Below, piece by piece: positions 54,717 through 64,000 of a stretch of DNA of 64,000 bases. A program made the position numbers and the translations under genes. Location of the stretch: positions 3,757,001 to 3,821,000 of the forward strand of contig NZ_AP017367.1 in NCBI RefSeq assembly GCF_001548395.1, written 5' to 3'. Source of the stretch: Leptolyngbya sp. O-77. GTDB lineage: Bacteria; Cyanobacteriota; Cyanobacteriia; Elainellales; Elainellaceae. Positions within the stretch are counted from its first letter, which is position 1; every line of letters starts with the position of its first letter. The notes below the pieces were generated by a model. It was not told the DNA's origin, did no database searches, and was given only the letters and a program-made list of their open reading frames with translations.

Positions 54717-54731
54717 GTTGAAACCTTGCAT

Positions 54732-55078
54732 AGTCTAGTTGGGCACGATGGAGGAGTTAAGAGTTAGGGGTTAGAAAGCCGACCTAATCAGGGCTTTTAA
54801 AGCCTCTAACTGTTCTGATAACTGTTCTGAGGAACCGTTCTAAAGATTGCGCTAACGCTGTGCAATTGCCAAAGGCCCGAAGCCTGAAGGCCGATTTACA
54901 GCCAAAAGTTGCTCAGCGAAAAAGGTTTCACTCATCATAAAGGATTCAGCCCAAATCCAGGCGTTTCGCTGGGCAAACTCCGTCCAAGGGGGCAAAAATT
55001 TTAGCGCGTCTCCCTTCGCTGGGTGGATCGAGTCGTGCCTAAGGTTCCATTCGCAGACCCCGTTCTCGACAGGCTTGC
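54732..55078. other. Intergenic, no gene recognised
   Basis: Contains GAGTTAGGGGTTAG near 54764 and repeats of CTAACTGTTCTGATAACTGTTCTGA at 54808. No open frame with a sensible product. Probably the promoter of the binding-protein operon. Confidence 0.45.
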
Positions 55079-56647
55079 CTATGGCAACCATCGCGGTCGC
55101 AGCCCCGCCACTGCGAGCGGCTGGGGGGCAACTTTTTGGGGATTGCCCGCTTCGTCGAGTTGCAGGGGCAAAAACCAGAGGCGACTGGTGGCGATCGCCC
55201 GTCCGTCGCTGCCCTGGGCGATGCCCTCCTCAGTGGTATCCGAGGCAGACACCACCTGGTCAAACAGCAGTCCCAATCCGTCTGGGGCCAGCGCGATTTG
55301 GATATCCCGCTGGATGGGTAGCTTCAGCAAGTCAGTCCGCTTTCCCGATTTCAGATTTATGGCCACGAGGTAGGGCTGTTCGACGTAAATATCCCCTGGC
55401 AGGCGGGTGGAAACCAGACAGTAGAGTAGCGAGTTTGTGGGATCAAACTGGGCGGTGAAAATAGAGCCGTCGGTGGTCAACAGTTCCTTTTCTTGCCCCT
55501 GATTGGTGACGAGAAAGAGCGATCGCGTCGGGTTCTGCGGGTCGCGGTTAAAACGCACCATCGCCGCCGCTGCGCCATCGTTGCTAAAGCTCAGTGCCAC
55601 GCCATACTTTGGCAAAAAATCCAGCGGCTTTCCCTCTTCGGCTGCATCTTCCTCTGGCGTGAGCGACAGGATTGCCATGCCTTCGCCCTGGGCCATGGCT
55701 AGCGTTTTGCCGTCGGGGGCAATCACAAAGTCGCCGCCCGGTTCAGTCGGCACGGGCTTGGCAGGCTCACCTGGCTCGATCACCCACAACCCAAACTCGG
55801 CCGGATTTTGCCGATTCACCCGCTGCACGGCAATGCGCTGCCCGTCGGGCGACAGGTCAAATTTCAAATTCTGGTACTGATTGTCGCCCAGCACCAGTTG
55901 CACGATGCCCGCTGGCTGGGGGGAGCGATCGCCCTGCACTCGCTCTCCCGCTTTGATTTGGCTAATGGTGGGGGCGGGCGCTTCCGGCAGCAGCCCCGTG
56001 GTGACCGTGTAGAGGAACGGGCTGATATCGTCGGCGCGATGTTTGCGATCCACGGCCGAGAACAGGATGCGATCGCCCTCTGGATACGGCTCGTAGTCGA
56101 AAATACCCAAATCCGCTGGGGTGAGAATCGTCTTTTCGTCGCGGGTCAGGTTTTGCAGCACCAGCCGCCCTGCCTCTTCACCTTCGGCACCAAGATACAC
56201 AAAGGCGCGATCGCGCGTCTGAAAAGTGCTTTCAAAGGGTTGCAGCAGGTTGGTATCCGTAGACTGATTGAAGCGATCCCGGGCCCCTTGAAGCCTCACT
56301 TGATATTGTGTTCCGTAGGGGGCTGGCGTGTCGAGTGTGTAGGCCATGCGCCGCCCCGCCCAGCTAATCTTGCCCGACAGCGGCGGCTCGATTCGCAAAT
56401 TTTGCTCCACGCTCTGGCGATCCATCGGGCGGCTAAAGGTCATCAAAAACGCCCGGTCTTCTGCGCCCACCTGTCGCCCATCCCAGCTAAAGTCACGCAC
56501 CCGTGGCGAAGCGTGATCGCCCCCCGCCAGCAGCAGCCCCGTCAGCACCAGCAGCACCACCATCATCAGCCAGGCCACCCGGTCAAGCGGCTGGAGCCAG
56601 CGAGCAGCAGAACCAGCAGAGGGAGCAGTGCGACGAGCCATACGCAA
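55079..56647 (-). CDS. Membrane-anchored protein with Ig-like and beta-propeller-like parts
   Basis: A 522-residue protein. A membrane segment lies at residues 25-43 (VAWLMMVVLLVLTGLLLAG). Then an Ig-like domain (FLMTFSRPMDRQSVEQNLRIEPPLSG) and from about residue 150 TolB-like propeller repeats: LSPDGQRIAVQRVNRQ, IAPDGKTLAMAQGEG, LAPDGLGLLFDQV. Likely exposed outside the cytoplasmic membrane. No enzyme motif. Divergent from the DUF58 gene by 170 bp. Confidence 0.7.
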   Translation of the reverse strand: MRMARRTAPSAGSAARWLQPLDRVAWLMMVVLLVLTGLLLAGGDHASPRVRDFSWDGRQVGAEDRAFLMTFSRPMDRQSVEQNLRIEPPLSGKISWAGRRMAYTLDTPAPYGTQYQVRLQGARDRFNQSTDTNLLQPFESTFQTRDRAFVYLGAEGEEAGRLVLQNLTRDEKTILTPADLGIFDYEPYPEGDRILFSAVDRKHRADDISPFLYTVTTGLLPEAPAPTISQIKAGERVQGDRSPQPAGIVQLVLGDNQYQNLKFDLSPDGQRIAVQRVNRQNPAEFGLWVIEPGEPAKPVPTEPGGDFVIAPDGKTLAMAQGEGMAILSLTPEEDAAEEGKPLDFLPKYGVALSFSNDGAAAAMVRFNRDPQNPTRSLFLVTNQGQEKELLTTDGSIFTAQFDPTNSLLYCLVSTRLPGDIYVEQPYLVAINLKSGKRTDLLKLPIQRDIQIALAPDGLGLLFDQVVSASDTTEEGIAQGSDGRAIATSRLWFLPLQLDEAGNPQKVAPQPLAVAGLRPRWLP

Positions 56648-56817
56648 ATCTAAAAATTCTAAAAGCGGAGCGAATCGACATTGCTTACCTTAGCAAATGA
56701 CGGGGGGAGAAGCAGGCAGCGAAACCAGACGAGGTGCTGTGTTCGGTTCAGTGAGCAGAACGCGCTAGCTCAGCCGCACTTGAGGCATGATTGGAGACAT
56801 GATTTCACTTTGAGTGT

Positions 56818-58146
56818 ATGCTTCCTGCGGCGCGACTGTATCAACTCATCCTGGCTGGGACGGGGGCGGGACTGGCGATCGCCCTCCTCCTTTCCAGCCA
56901 GACTCGCCCCTCTGGGCTAGCGATCGCACTGGGGCTAACGCTGCTGTATGACGCGGTGGTGCTGGGGCTGGGCGTGGTGGATGCGCGGCGGGGGCGATCG
57001 CGGCGGGTGCAGGCGAGGCGGCAGCCGCTGGACAAGCTCTCGATTGGGCGCGACAATCCGGTGCATTTGACCATCACGGCGGGCAATGCGCCAGCGCTGG
57101 TGAAAATTCGAGACGACTACCCGGCAGACTTTGGCGGGCCACAGGTGGAAGAGACGCGGGCGATCGCCCCTCAAGAAACTCAGGAAATCACCTATACCGT
57201 TGTCCCAAAGCGGCGCGGAGCCTATGCCTGGGGCGACATTTATCTGCGGCAGCTTGGGCCGTGGGGGCTGGCGTGGCACGACTGGCACATTCCCCGGGCG
57301 GCTTCTGTGGCGGTTTATCCCGACCTGATCGGGCTGCGGGAGCTGTCGCTGCGGCTGACGCTGCAAACCAGCGGCAACATCCGCAAGGCGCGGCGCATGG
57401 GTATGGGCACCGAGTTTACGGAACTACGCGACTACAGCACGGGCGACGACCTGCGGTTTGTAGACTGGAAGGCGACGGCCCGCAAAAGTCGGCTGCTGGT
57501 GCGCGTGCTGGAGCCAGAGCAAGAGCAAACCCTGGTGATTTTGCTGGATCGGGGGCGGCTGATGACGGCGCAGGTGGCGGGGCTGGCGCGATTTGACTGG
57601 GCGCTGAATGCGGCACTGGCGCTGGCGCTGGCGGGGCTGCATCGGGGCGATCGCGTCGGGGTTGGGGTCTTCGATCGACAAATGCACGCCTGGATTTCGC
57701 CGGAGCGCGGCACACACCAGTTACCAAAACTGCTGGCTCAGCTCACGCCCATCGAGCCTGTATTCCAGGAGCCAGACTATCTCAGCGCCGTGACCACCGT
57801 CGCCCAGCGCCAGACCCGCCGCGCCCTCGTGGTGCTGCTGACCGATATTATTGACCAGACCGCTTCGGCTGAGCTATTCGGCGCGATGGCTCAGCTTGCG
57901 CCGCGCTATCTGCCGTTTTGCGTGGCCCTGCGCGATCGCCGCGTAGACGACCGAGCCAACCGCCCCGCCGAAGACGTGCAGTCCGCCTATAGCCGCGCCG
58001 TTGCTCTCGATCTGCTCGCCCAGCGTCAGCTTGCCCTGGCCAAGCTAAAACAGCGCGGCGTGCTAGTCCTGGATGCACCCGCCAATCAGATCAGCACGCA
58101 ACTGGTCGATCGCTATCTCCAGCTCAAAGCCCGAAATCTCCTATAG
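56818..58146 (+). CDS. DUF58-domain membrane protein
   Basis: A 442-residue protein with two N-terminal hydrophobic segments (LYQLILAGTGAGLAIALLL and LAIALGLTLLYDAVVLGLGV), then a beta-rich region, then the DUF58 block EFTELRDYSTGDDLRFVDWKATAR and a von Willebrand A-like domain starting LVILLDRGRLM. Proteins of this type often go with MoxR ATPases, though no MoxR gene is present here. Function is unknown. Confidence 0.85.
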   Translation: MLPAARLYQLILAGTGAGLAIALLLSSQTRPSGLAIALGLTLLYDAVVLGLGVVDARRGRSRRVQARRQPLDKLSIGRDNPVHLTITAGNAPALVKIRDDYPADFGGPQVEETRAIAPQETQEITYTVVPKRRGAYAWGDIYLRQLGPWGLAWHDWHIPRAASVAVYPDLIGLRELSLRLTLQTSGNIRKARRMGMGTEFTELRDYSTGDDLRFVDWKATARKSRLLVRVLEPEQEQTLVILLDRGRLMTAQVAGLARFDWALNAALALALAGLHRGDRVGVGVFDRQMHAWISPERGTHQLPKLLAQLTPIEPVFQEPDYLSAVTTVAQRQTRRALVVLLTDIIDQTASAELFGAMAQLAPRYLPFCVALRDRRVDDRANRPAEDVQSAYSRAVALDLLAQRQLALAKLKQRGVLVLDAPANQISTQLVDRYLQLKARNLL

Positions 58147-58187
58147 TCGGGTATGGTCGGGCTGATAGTCGGGACTGTATTGATCCT

Positions 58188-58228
58188 AGATTTTGGATTT
58201 GCGATTTTGGACTGCTAGTCGAGCGTCT
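58188..58228. repeat. Dispersed 'TTTTGGATTTGCGATTTTGG' type repeat, copy 3
   Basis: Same family as the copies at 5173 and 23402, ending in CGAGCGTCT as in copy 1. Lies between the DUF58 and crr7 genes. Confidence 0.6.
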
Positions 58229-58253
58229 GCGGGGCTTCCAGTAACTTCACTCG

Positions 58254-58511
58254 TTACTTCTCCAACCGCACTGCATACCATTGCAAAAACTGCCCCGGCC
58301 CGATGTCTAGTTCGCAGGCGGTGTCGAGCAAGTGACGCGCTTGCGCTGCCGACGTGGGAATGTTTTGCAATTCGCGGGGCAGGCTATCCTGCATGGTCTC
58401 TAGCACCGATGCCAGCTTCTGCAACAGTTCCTCGGCGGTGAGGAATTGTTCTGGCTGGTTGGTTTCCAGCACGACGAACGCATCCTCTCGAAACATGATC
58501 GGGTCGGGCAT
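58254..58511 (-). CDS. crr7: CRR7-like protein (NDH-1 factor)
   Basis: An 85-residue protein starting at ATG 58511 and closing with GPGQFLQWYAVRLEK. The pattern MFREDAFVVLETNQPEQFL then TAEELLQKLASVLE matches my recollection of chlororespiratory reduction protein 7, an assembly factor for the NDH-1 complex conserved in cyanobacteria and chloroplasts. The call is from memory of the family and the small size. It follows pdhA by 14 bp. Confidence 0.7.
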   Translation of the reverse strand: MPDPIMFREDAFVVLETNQPEQFLTAEELLQKLASVLETMQDSLPRELQNIPTSAAQARHLLDTACELDIGPGQFLQWYAVRLEK

Positions 58512-58525
58512 GGGAGAGTTGGGTT

Positions 58526-59554
58526 TTAGTCTTCTGCAAAGACGTACTTATACAAATCAGCAGGATTTGGCTCAGGGCTTTCCAGCGCAAACTGAACTGC
58601 GTCTTCCACAGTTGCCTGAATCTTGCGGTCAATCGCCTTCAGTTCCTCATCCGTCGCCAGGTTTTGCTCAATCAAGTGGGCCGCGAGGCGCTTGATCGGG
58701 TCACGGGCAAACCAGAACTCCTTCTCTGCCTTGGAGCGGAGTTCGTCAGGGTCGGCGAGGGAGTGCCCCCGGAAGCGGTAGGTGAGCGCTTCGATCAGGG
58801 TGGGGCCTTCGCCTGCGCGGGCCCGGGCGATCGCCTCTTGGGCCACAGCCCGCACCGCCAACACGTCCATCCCATCGACCTCCACGCCCACCATGTCAAA
58901 CACGCTGGCTTTTTTGTAAATTTCTGGCTGCGATGTCGCGCGGTCGTGGGCCATGCCGATCGCCCACTTATTGTTTTCCACCACAAACAGGATTGGCAAC
59001 TTCCACAGCGCCGCCATGTTCAGGCATTCAAAAAACTGACCGTTGTTGCTTGCGCCATCCCCAAAGAAGCAGGCCGTCACCTGATCTGCCGATTCGTCCC
59101 CTAGCGCTTCGCGGCGATATTTGGTCTGAAACGCTGCGCCCGTCGCCACGGGAATACCCTCTGCCACAAACGCATAGCCACCCAGCAGGTTATGCTCTGC
59201 CGAAAACAGGTGCATCGAGCCGCCGCGCCCTTTGCTGCATCCGGTCACCTTGCCAAATAGCTCTGCCATCACCTCGCGGGCAGGCACGCCTGCACTCAGC
59301 GCATGGACGTGGTCGCGGTAGGTGCTGCACACGTAGTCATCGCTCCGCATGGACTTGATCACCCCGGACGATACTGCTTCTTGCCCGTTGTAGAGGTGAA
59401 CGAAGCCAAACATCTTGCCCCGATAATACATCTCGGCGCACTTGTCTTCAAAGGTGCGTCCCAGCACCATGTCTTCGTAGACCACCAGCCCATCTTCCCG
59501 GCTGATCTGGGAAGGGCTAGCGGAAAAGGCGGGCAATACACGTTCCTGAACCAT
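58526..59554 (-). CDS. pdhA: Pyruvate dehydrogenase E1 component, alpha subunit
   Basis: A 342-residue subunit of the thiamine diphosphate-dependent decarboxylase that feeds acetyl-CoA synthesis. The TPP motif is CFFGDGASNNGQFFECLNM (residues ~162-180) with the following LFVVENNKWAIG. The regulatory loop region reads YRFRGHSLADPDE. Length is normal. The beta subunit gene is not in the window; crr7 follows on the same strand. Confidence 0.95.
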   Translation of the reverse strand: MVQERVLPAFSASPSQISREDGLVVYEDMVLGRTFEDKCAEMYYRGKMFGFVHLYNGQEAVSSGVIKSMRSDDYVCSTYRDHVHALSAGVPAREVMAELFGKVTGCSKGRGGSMHLFSAEHNLLGGYAFVAEGIPVATGAAFQTKYRREALGDESADQVTACFFGDGASNNGQFFECLNMAALWKLPILFVVENNKWAIGMAHDRATSQPEIYKKASVFDMVGVEVDGMDVLAVRAVAQEAIARARAGEGPTLIEALTYRFRGHSLADPDELRSKAEKEFWFARDPIKRLAAHLIEQNLATDEELKAIDRKIQATVEDAVQFALESPEPNPADLYKYVFAED

Positions 59555-59883
59555 GAGACTGTCCTATGGGGTCGAGAAGGATGGGGCGAGGGCGATCGCC
59601 CCTACTGAAAAGCTTGGCAAACCCAAACTGGCACGTACAAGCCAGCGGGTAAATCTGGGAAAAGCAGCTATGGCTATTAAAATACCTGAGCGACCTATTC
59701 GCCAAATGCCACTGCCAAATGCCGCTGCCAGAAACCAGCGCCAGAAACCCAAGGGCCGTCAGCTTGCCAAATGGCTTGGATCTCCGCCAATGGCTTGACT
59801 TGCCCAGTAACAAATCGTAACAGGAATTCGGTTGCCTACACTAAACTGGATGCTGGTTTTGTTTGCACCGGAGGTTCGCGTTG

Positions 59884-59955
59884 TTAGATACGGCGGAATA
59901 TTTAGATACGGCGGAATATTCGGATACAGCGGAATATTCGGATACAGCAAAATAT
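59884..59955. repeat. 18-bp tandem repeat, 4 copies
   Basis: TTAGATACGGCGGAATAT twice, then TCGGATACAGCGGAATAT and TCGGATACAGCAAAATAT. Phase is exact. Confidence 0.9.
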
Positions 59956-60340
59956 AATGTCGCGAACCTTAACCTTTTCCTTCACTGACAAATGCAGGGG
60001 TTTACGTGAAACTATAGGGACTGGAAACTATAGGGACTGGCACTGGATCGGGTGCATCGGTGTATCAGGGTGCATGGGCCGTCAATGAAGTTTGTACAGA
60101 AGTTTGCACAAAATTCGCATAATGCCAAAAACCTGTGGCATTTTTCTGGGTTTTTTGTATGCTGATGAGTAAATTTTGTCGCAGGAGTCGCTACCCGACG
60201 CAGTTTGCGAAGAGAGGATGACTGGGATAAGAGAGATTGACGTAGCCTGGACTGGCTTGATTCATCGCAGAACTCGAACCAGGACTTGGGTTCGGAGGAC
60301 ACGTTGAGGTTGCTCATCCAGCAGTTAATGCTGATAATAG

Positions 60341-60386
60341 GTGTCCGCCTGTAAACAGATGTCCGCCTGAAGATGTCCGCCTGATG
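60341..60386. repeat. GATGTCCGCCTGA repeat, 3 copies
   Basis: Three copies of ATGTCCGCCTG at 60342, 60359 and 60372 with irregular spacing. Confidence 0.7.
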
Positions 60387-60698
60387 AGCCTGCCCAATGG
60401 AGTAGTGCCAAGAATATGCAGGGTCAGAGGGGTTTACGAAATGTGCTTCTACCTGCACGGGGTTTTGTTGAGCATGGGTTGAGTTGTTGTAGGTGAATCG
60501 TTGCTTGATAGCCTCTTAGTTCAGTTTGCTGAACTTAGAAACTGCTTTTAGAAGCTGCTTTGGGAGCCTGGATTTGGCAAATGCTAAAGCCTGTTGGAAG
60601 TTAGTCTGGCTGATCTTACAAGGCTACGTGATGCCGCCTGCTGGCATGGGTCGATTTAGAAAATGTCTTGATAACGTTGAGTTTTGGGGAAGTGGGCC

Positions 60699-63107
60699 GT
60701 GAGAATTCCGCTTGATTACTACCGCATTTTGGGGCTACCTATTCAGGCAACGGCTGACCAGCTTCAGCAGGCCCACCGCGATCGCACGCAGCAGCTTCCC
60801 CGACGCGAATATTCCGAAGCGGCGATCGCCTCTCGCAAGCAGCTTCTGGACGAGGCCTACGCTGCCCTGTCGAACCCGGAGCAGCGCCGCGCCTACGATG
60901 CCACCTTTCTCGCCAGCACCTACGAACCGACGGGCGATCGCTTTGCCAGCGCCGACTCGGGGGCGATCGCCCTGGAAACCGAGGCAGACCCCTACGCCCC
61001 CAGCATCGACATCGACGACCGCCAGTTGGTCGGGGCGCTGCTGATCCTGCTGGAGTTGGGAGAGTACGAACTGGTGCTGAAGCTGGGGCATCCCTACCTA
61101 TCTAATAGCGCCTTCAGCGGCAGCGCGGGCCGCAGTGCCCAGGCCGATATTGCCCGGTCGGATGTCGTGCTGACGCTTGCCTTCGCCTATTTGGAACTAG
61201 GCCGCGAACAGTGGCAGCAAGGACAGTACGAAAGCGCTGCCGAATCCCTTGAAGCGGGACAGGAACTGCTGCTGCGGGAGGGCATGTTTGCCGGAGTGCG
61301 CGGCGAAATGCAGTCCGACCTCTACAAGCTACGCCCCTACCGCATTCTAGAACTGCTGGCACTGCCCGAAGCCCACGAGATTGAGCGGGGCCAGGGCATG
61401 AACCTGCTGCGCGATATGCTGCAAGATCGCGGCGGCATCGACGGCACCGGCGACGACCGCTCTGGGCTAAATGTGGAAGATTTTTTGCGGTTTATGCAGC
61501 AACTCCGGGGCTACCTCACCGCCGCCGAGCAGCATGCCCTGTTTGAGGTCGAAGCCCGTCGCCCGTCGGCTGTGGCGACCTACCTGGCAGTGTATGCCCT
61601 GCTGGCCCGCGGCTTTGCCTATCGCCAGCCCGCCCTGATTCGTCGGGCCAAGCAAATGCTGATGCGTCTGGGCACGCGCCAGGATGTGTATCTGGAGCAG
61701 GCAGTGTGCGCCCTGCTGCTGGGGCAAACAGAAGAAGCCACCCGCGCCCTAGAACGCAGCCAGGAGCATGATTCCCTAACCTTCATTCGCGAACATTCCC
61801 AAGGCTCACCCGACCTGCTGCCGGGGCTGTGTCTCTACGGCGAACGCTGGCTGCAAAACGAGGTGTTCCCCCATTTCCGCGACTTGGCCCAGCAGCGGGC
61901 ATCCCTGAAGGATTATTTTGCCGACGACCAGGTGCAGGCATATCTAGAAGAACTGCCCAGCGAACCGGACACAGCTCAATGGGAGTCGGCTCCGGCTCCA
62001 GTGGGCAGCACGACCACGCCCTTTGCCCGTCGGGCGACTGTGCCCCAAAGCCGCTATGACCAGTCCAGCACGGCAGGTAATGGACTCGGCATGGGTGGCA
62101 CGGCGACGCTAGAGCCTGCGGCCGCCGCCTACACTGCCACAAGCGGCACTTCAGCCGTTCCAACGGCCGAGCGTGTGTCCCAGATGTCTCCTTCGGGACG
62201 GCTGACCCCGGGGGACGGCGGCGGGCGATCGCCCCGGACTTCCTTCAGCGACAGCAGCCGCCGCACCGCCACCTCGCTGCCCAGCAGTTCCGGTGGCGGG
62301 GGCATCACGCTGCGGCTGGATCGGCTGATGCTGCTGCTGGCGCTGGGCGTGCTGAGCTTGGGACTCCTGTGGCTCTTGTTTAGCTGGGTGGCCCGTTCGT
62401 TCAACAGCGGCCCGGTGCTGGAGGGCGAACAGCTCAGCATCAGCCTTGCAGAACCCGTCGTTCCAATTCCCGAAGAAACGGAGCCGTCGCCCTCCCCTGC
62501 TGACCCCAGCGCCCCCCTCACGGCTGAGTCTGGGAAGACACTAGTCGAAACTTGGCTGCGGGCGAAATCTGCCGCAATGGGCAGCAGCTACGACACCAGC
62601 CAGCTTGGTCAAATCCTGGCAGATCCCATGCTGTCGCAGTGGCGCAGCAACTCCGAGGCAGCGCGACTGGCGGGCGAACCCCTGACCTACACCCACCAGG
62701 TGCAGCAGGTCAATGTGTTGCCTCCGACCGCTTCTAGCAGCACCGACGAAGCCCAGATTGACGCGGTGGTGGTGGAAAACGGCGAAACCCTAAATGTCCG
62801 CTACTACCTGACGCGCCAAGGGGGACAGTGGCGGATTCGCAGTAATGAAATTTTGCCCGATGGGCCGCTAGAGAGCATGACCACCAATGAATCCTCTGAC
62901 CCGGCCAGCAACCCTGCTGCGTTGCCCATGACTTCTCCAGGCTTGCAGCCTGCGCCCTCCCCTACGCTGCCCCAAAACTCCGGCCCTAGCCCGCTCCCCG
63001 AAGGTTCCTTGCCTGCACCAGGCAGCGCGGTTCCCGGTGCGCCCAATGCCGCTCCTGCGGGGAGTGGGACTTCTGGCAGAATCGATCCGGCAGATGCCAG
63101 TAATTAG
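60699..63107 (+). CDS. ftn2: ARC6-like cell division protein Ftn2/ZipN
   Basis: A protein of about 802 residues. GTG 60699 gives the family start RIPLDYYRILGLPIQAT, a J-like domain of ~65 residues that closes with LSNPEQRRAYDATF. A helical middle (including YRILELLALPEAHEIERGQ) runs to about residue 430. After a Ser/Pro/Thr linker comes one membrane segment (LMLLLALGVLSLGLLWLLF, about residues 545-565), and the last ~110 residues before the tail form the IMS domain (ESGKTLVETWLRAKSAAMG). This is the FtsZ-ring tether of cyanobacteria and the ancestor of plant ARC6. Synonym zipN. The tail is Pro/Ser-rich and longer than in the Ftn2 proteins I know. Confidence 0.93.
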   Translation: MRIPLDYYRILGLPIQATADQLQQAHRDRTQQLPRREYSEAAIASRKQLLDEAYAALSNPEQRRAYDATFLASTYEPTGDRFASADSGAIALETEADPYAPSIDIDDRQLVGALLILLELGEYELVLKLGHPYLSNSAFSGSAGRSAQADIARSDVVLTLAFAYLELGREQWQQGQYESAAESLEAGQELLLREGMFAGVRGEMQSDLYKLRPYRILELLALPEAHEIERGQGMNLLRDMLQDRGGIDGTGDDRSGLNVEDFLRFMQQLRGYLTAAEQHALFEVEARRPSAVATYLAVYALLARGFAYRQPALIRRAKQMLMRLGTRQDVYLEQAVCALLLGQTEEATRALERSQEHDSLTFIREHSQGSPDLLPGLCLYGERWLQNEVFPHFRDLAQQRASLKDYFADDQVQAYLEELPSEPDTAQWESAPAPVGSTTTPFARRATVPQSRYDQSSTAGNGLGMGGTATLEPAAAAYTATSGTSAVPTAERVSQMSPSGRLTPGDGGGRSPRTSFSDSSRRTATSLPSSSGGGGITLRLDRLMLLLALGVLSLGLLWLLFSWVARSFNSGPVLEGEQLSISLAEPVVPIPEETEPSPSPADPSAPLTAESGKTLVETWLRAKSAAMGSSYDTSQLGQILADPMLSQWRSNSEAARLAGEPLTYTHQVQQVNVLPPTASSSTDEAQIDAVVVENGETLNVRYYLTRQGGQWRIRSNEILPDGPLESMTTNESSDPASNPAALPMTSPGLQPAPSPTLPQNSGPSPLPEGSLPAPGSAVPGAPNAAPAGSGTSGRIDPADASN

Positions 63108-63115
63108 GGTTCGTA

Positions 63116-63187
63116 AGGCATTTCGGTGAGGCATTTCGGTGAGGCATTTCGGTCAGGCATTTCGGTCAGGCATTTCGGTCAGGCATT
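63116..63187. repeat. 13-bp tandem repeat, 5 copies plus partial
   Basis: AGGCATTTCGGTS (S = G or C) at 63116, 63129, 63142, 63155 and 63168, plus a partial AGGCATT at 63181. Located 8 bp after the ftn2 stop. Confidence 0.9.
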
Positions 63188-63316
63188 GAGATGCATTCAA
63201 GTCATAATCTGGCTAATGACCGGGGTATAAGTGCGGGCTGGCTTGGCGAATGGCGGCTGTTCCCGTAAAGTACCCAGTAGTCGAAGGCGCTGATTGCTGA
63301 CACTCTGGTGCTGAAA

Positions 63317-64000
63317 ATGTCTGATACGCTGCTCCACGCCTATGGGCCGCTGATCTTTTGGACGGGGCTGGGGCTGCTGTCCTGTTCGCTCTTGCCCGAT
63401 TCGCTGCCGCGCGTGCTGGGGCGCGGTCTGTATTGGGTGGGTGTGCCCGTGCAAATTTTTACGCTGGCCCGGCAGACGGATTTTTCGTCTCAGGTGGGGC
63501 TGGCTCCGCTGGTGGTCGTCTTGGCGCTAGTGGGCGGGCTGGGTGTTGCCTGGGGGACGCTGCAAGGGCTTCGCTGGCTTGAGCAAGGGCGATCGCCCTT
63601 GAATCCACTCGTCCCAAATCTACCCACCGTCATCCCCAGCGTCTCTAATTCTGCCGCAAGCGCGACCCCGCTAACGGCGGCTCCAATGCTTGAGGAGCCA
63701 GTTGCAGCACGCCCGGTCGAGTCCAGTTGGGAAGATTCGGCGCGGCGCGGCAGCTTCCTCGTGTCTGCGGTGCTAGGCAACACTGGCTTTGTGGGACTGG
63801 CGATCGCCCCCAGTCTGATTTCCGAGCCTTACCTAGGCTGGCTAGTGTTCTACAGCGTTACACAGAACGTGGTCGGCACCTACGGACTGGGCGTGTGGCT
63901 GGCGAGCATTTATGGGCGATCGCACGGCGGCAAAGCCTGGTGGGTTCACCTGCGCGATGTGCTGACCGTGCCATCGCTGTGGGCCTTTGGGCTGGGAATG
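63317..64000 (+). CDS. AEC-family transporter (partial at window end)
   Basis: The first 228 residues of a membrane protein run off the window. It starts MSDTLLHAYGPLIFWTGLG, has hydrophobic segments throughout, a Pro/Ala/Thr loop near residues 100-140 and then SFLVSAVLGNTGFVGLAIA with LVFYSVTQNVVGTYGLGVWL. The GNTGFVGLAIAPSLI block matches the auxin efflux carrier (AEC, PF03547) family, whose members move organic acids or malate-like compounds; substrate unknown. ATG 63317 is the first clear start. Confidence 0.75.
   Translation, partial: MSDTLLHAYGPLIFWTGLGLLSCSLLPDSLPRVLGRGLYWVGVPVQIFTLARQTDFSSQVGLAPLVVVLALVGGLGVAWGTLQGLRWLEQGRSPLNPLVPNLPTVIPSVSNSAASATPLTAAPMLEEPVAARPVESSWEDSARRGSFLVSAVLGNTGFVGLAIAPSLISEPYLGWLVFYSVTQNVVGTYGLGVWLASIYGRSHGGKAWWVHLRDVLTVPSLWAFGLGM

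Larger units (their letters stand above)
59555..60698. other. Long intergenic region with tandem repeats
   Basis: About 1.1 kb between divergent genes (pdhA and ftn2). I recognise no gene. A 148-codon frame at 60012-60458 is unsupported. Contains the 18-bp array at 59884, a GTCCGCCTG array at 60341 and mostly AT-rich sequence. A small RNA or long promoter leader could be here, but I see no direct evidence. Confidence 0.5.

Noticed and set aside
60012..60458. 148-codon minus-strand gene
   Set aside because: Composition and codon use look random; no start signal.
63116..63187. CRISPR array
   Set aside because: Units are 13 bp and directly joined without spacers; no cas genes are nearby. The same holds for the other tandem arrays.

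Overview
The window looks like a chromosomal segment of a filamentous or Leptolyngbya-like cyanobacterium. This is inferred from the very frequent octamer GCGATCGC (HIP1), from cyanobacterial marker genes (RuBisCO assembly factor Raf1, the NDH factor CRR7, the ARC6-like division protein Ftn2/ZipN), and from a fairly GC-rich host composition interrupted by AT-richer accessory DNA. Species cannot be fixed from the sequence alone.

Layout. 0.3-9.7 kb: housekeeping and envelope genes (TPR protein, threonine aldolase, BON protein, a proline-rich exported protein, a lipoprotein with a probable frameshift, small membrane proteins, a MalF-type permease, coaD, a coiled-coil protein). 9.7-16 kb: an actin/Hsp70-fold ATPase and a 1352-residue acidic repeat protein, overlapping on the minus strand. 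17-29.3 kb: SpoIID-type amidase activator, an IS4-family transposase, a glycine-rich RTX protein, alpha-glucan phosphorylase, a Phd/ParE toxin-antitoxin pair, and a histidine kinase/response regulator pair separated by a G/C-skewed repeat spacer.

29.6-50.4 kb is a defence island abutting the 3' end of a tRNA-Ala(GGC). It encodes a DNA phosphorothioation system matching the known SspABCD-SspFGH type: sspB (DUF4007), sspC (large P-loop ATPase) and sspD (DndC-like ATP pyrophosphatase) as one overlapping minus-strand operon. These are followed by sspF, sspG, sspH and a DndA/IscS-like desulfurase (sspA). SspBCDA would put sulfur into one strand of the DNA backbone; SspFGH would act on unmodified DNA. 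Divergent from sspB is a second three-gene unit: a phosphorothioation-associated methyltransferase carrying the same flanking domain at both ends, a small unknown protein translationally coupled to it, and a truncated gene resembling the start of an HNH nuclease. The last ends in decayed DNA and an IS5-family (IS427-like) element. This second unit is the least described part of the window.

50.6-64 kb returns to core genes: raf1, a Rieske oxygenase, two components of an osmoprotectant ABC importer without a permease, an exported beta-propeller-like protein, a DUF58 protein, crr7-pdhA, ftn2/zipN, and the start of an AEC-family transporter. Short tandem repeats with 8-18 bp units, each different, lie in many of the intergenic gaps.
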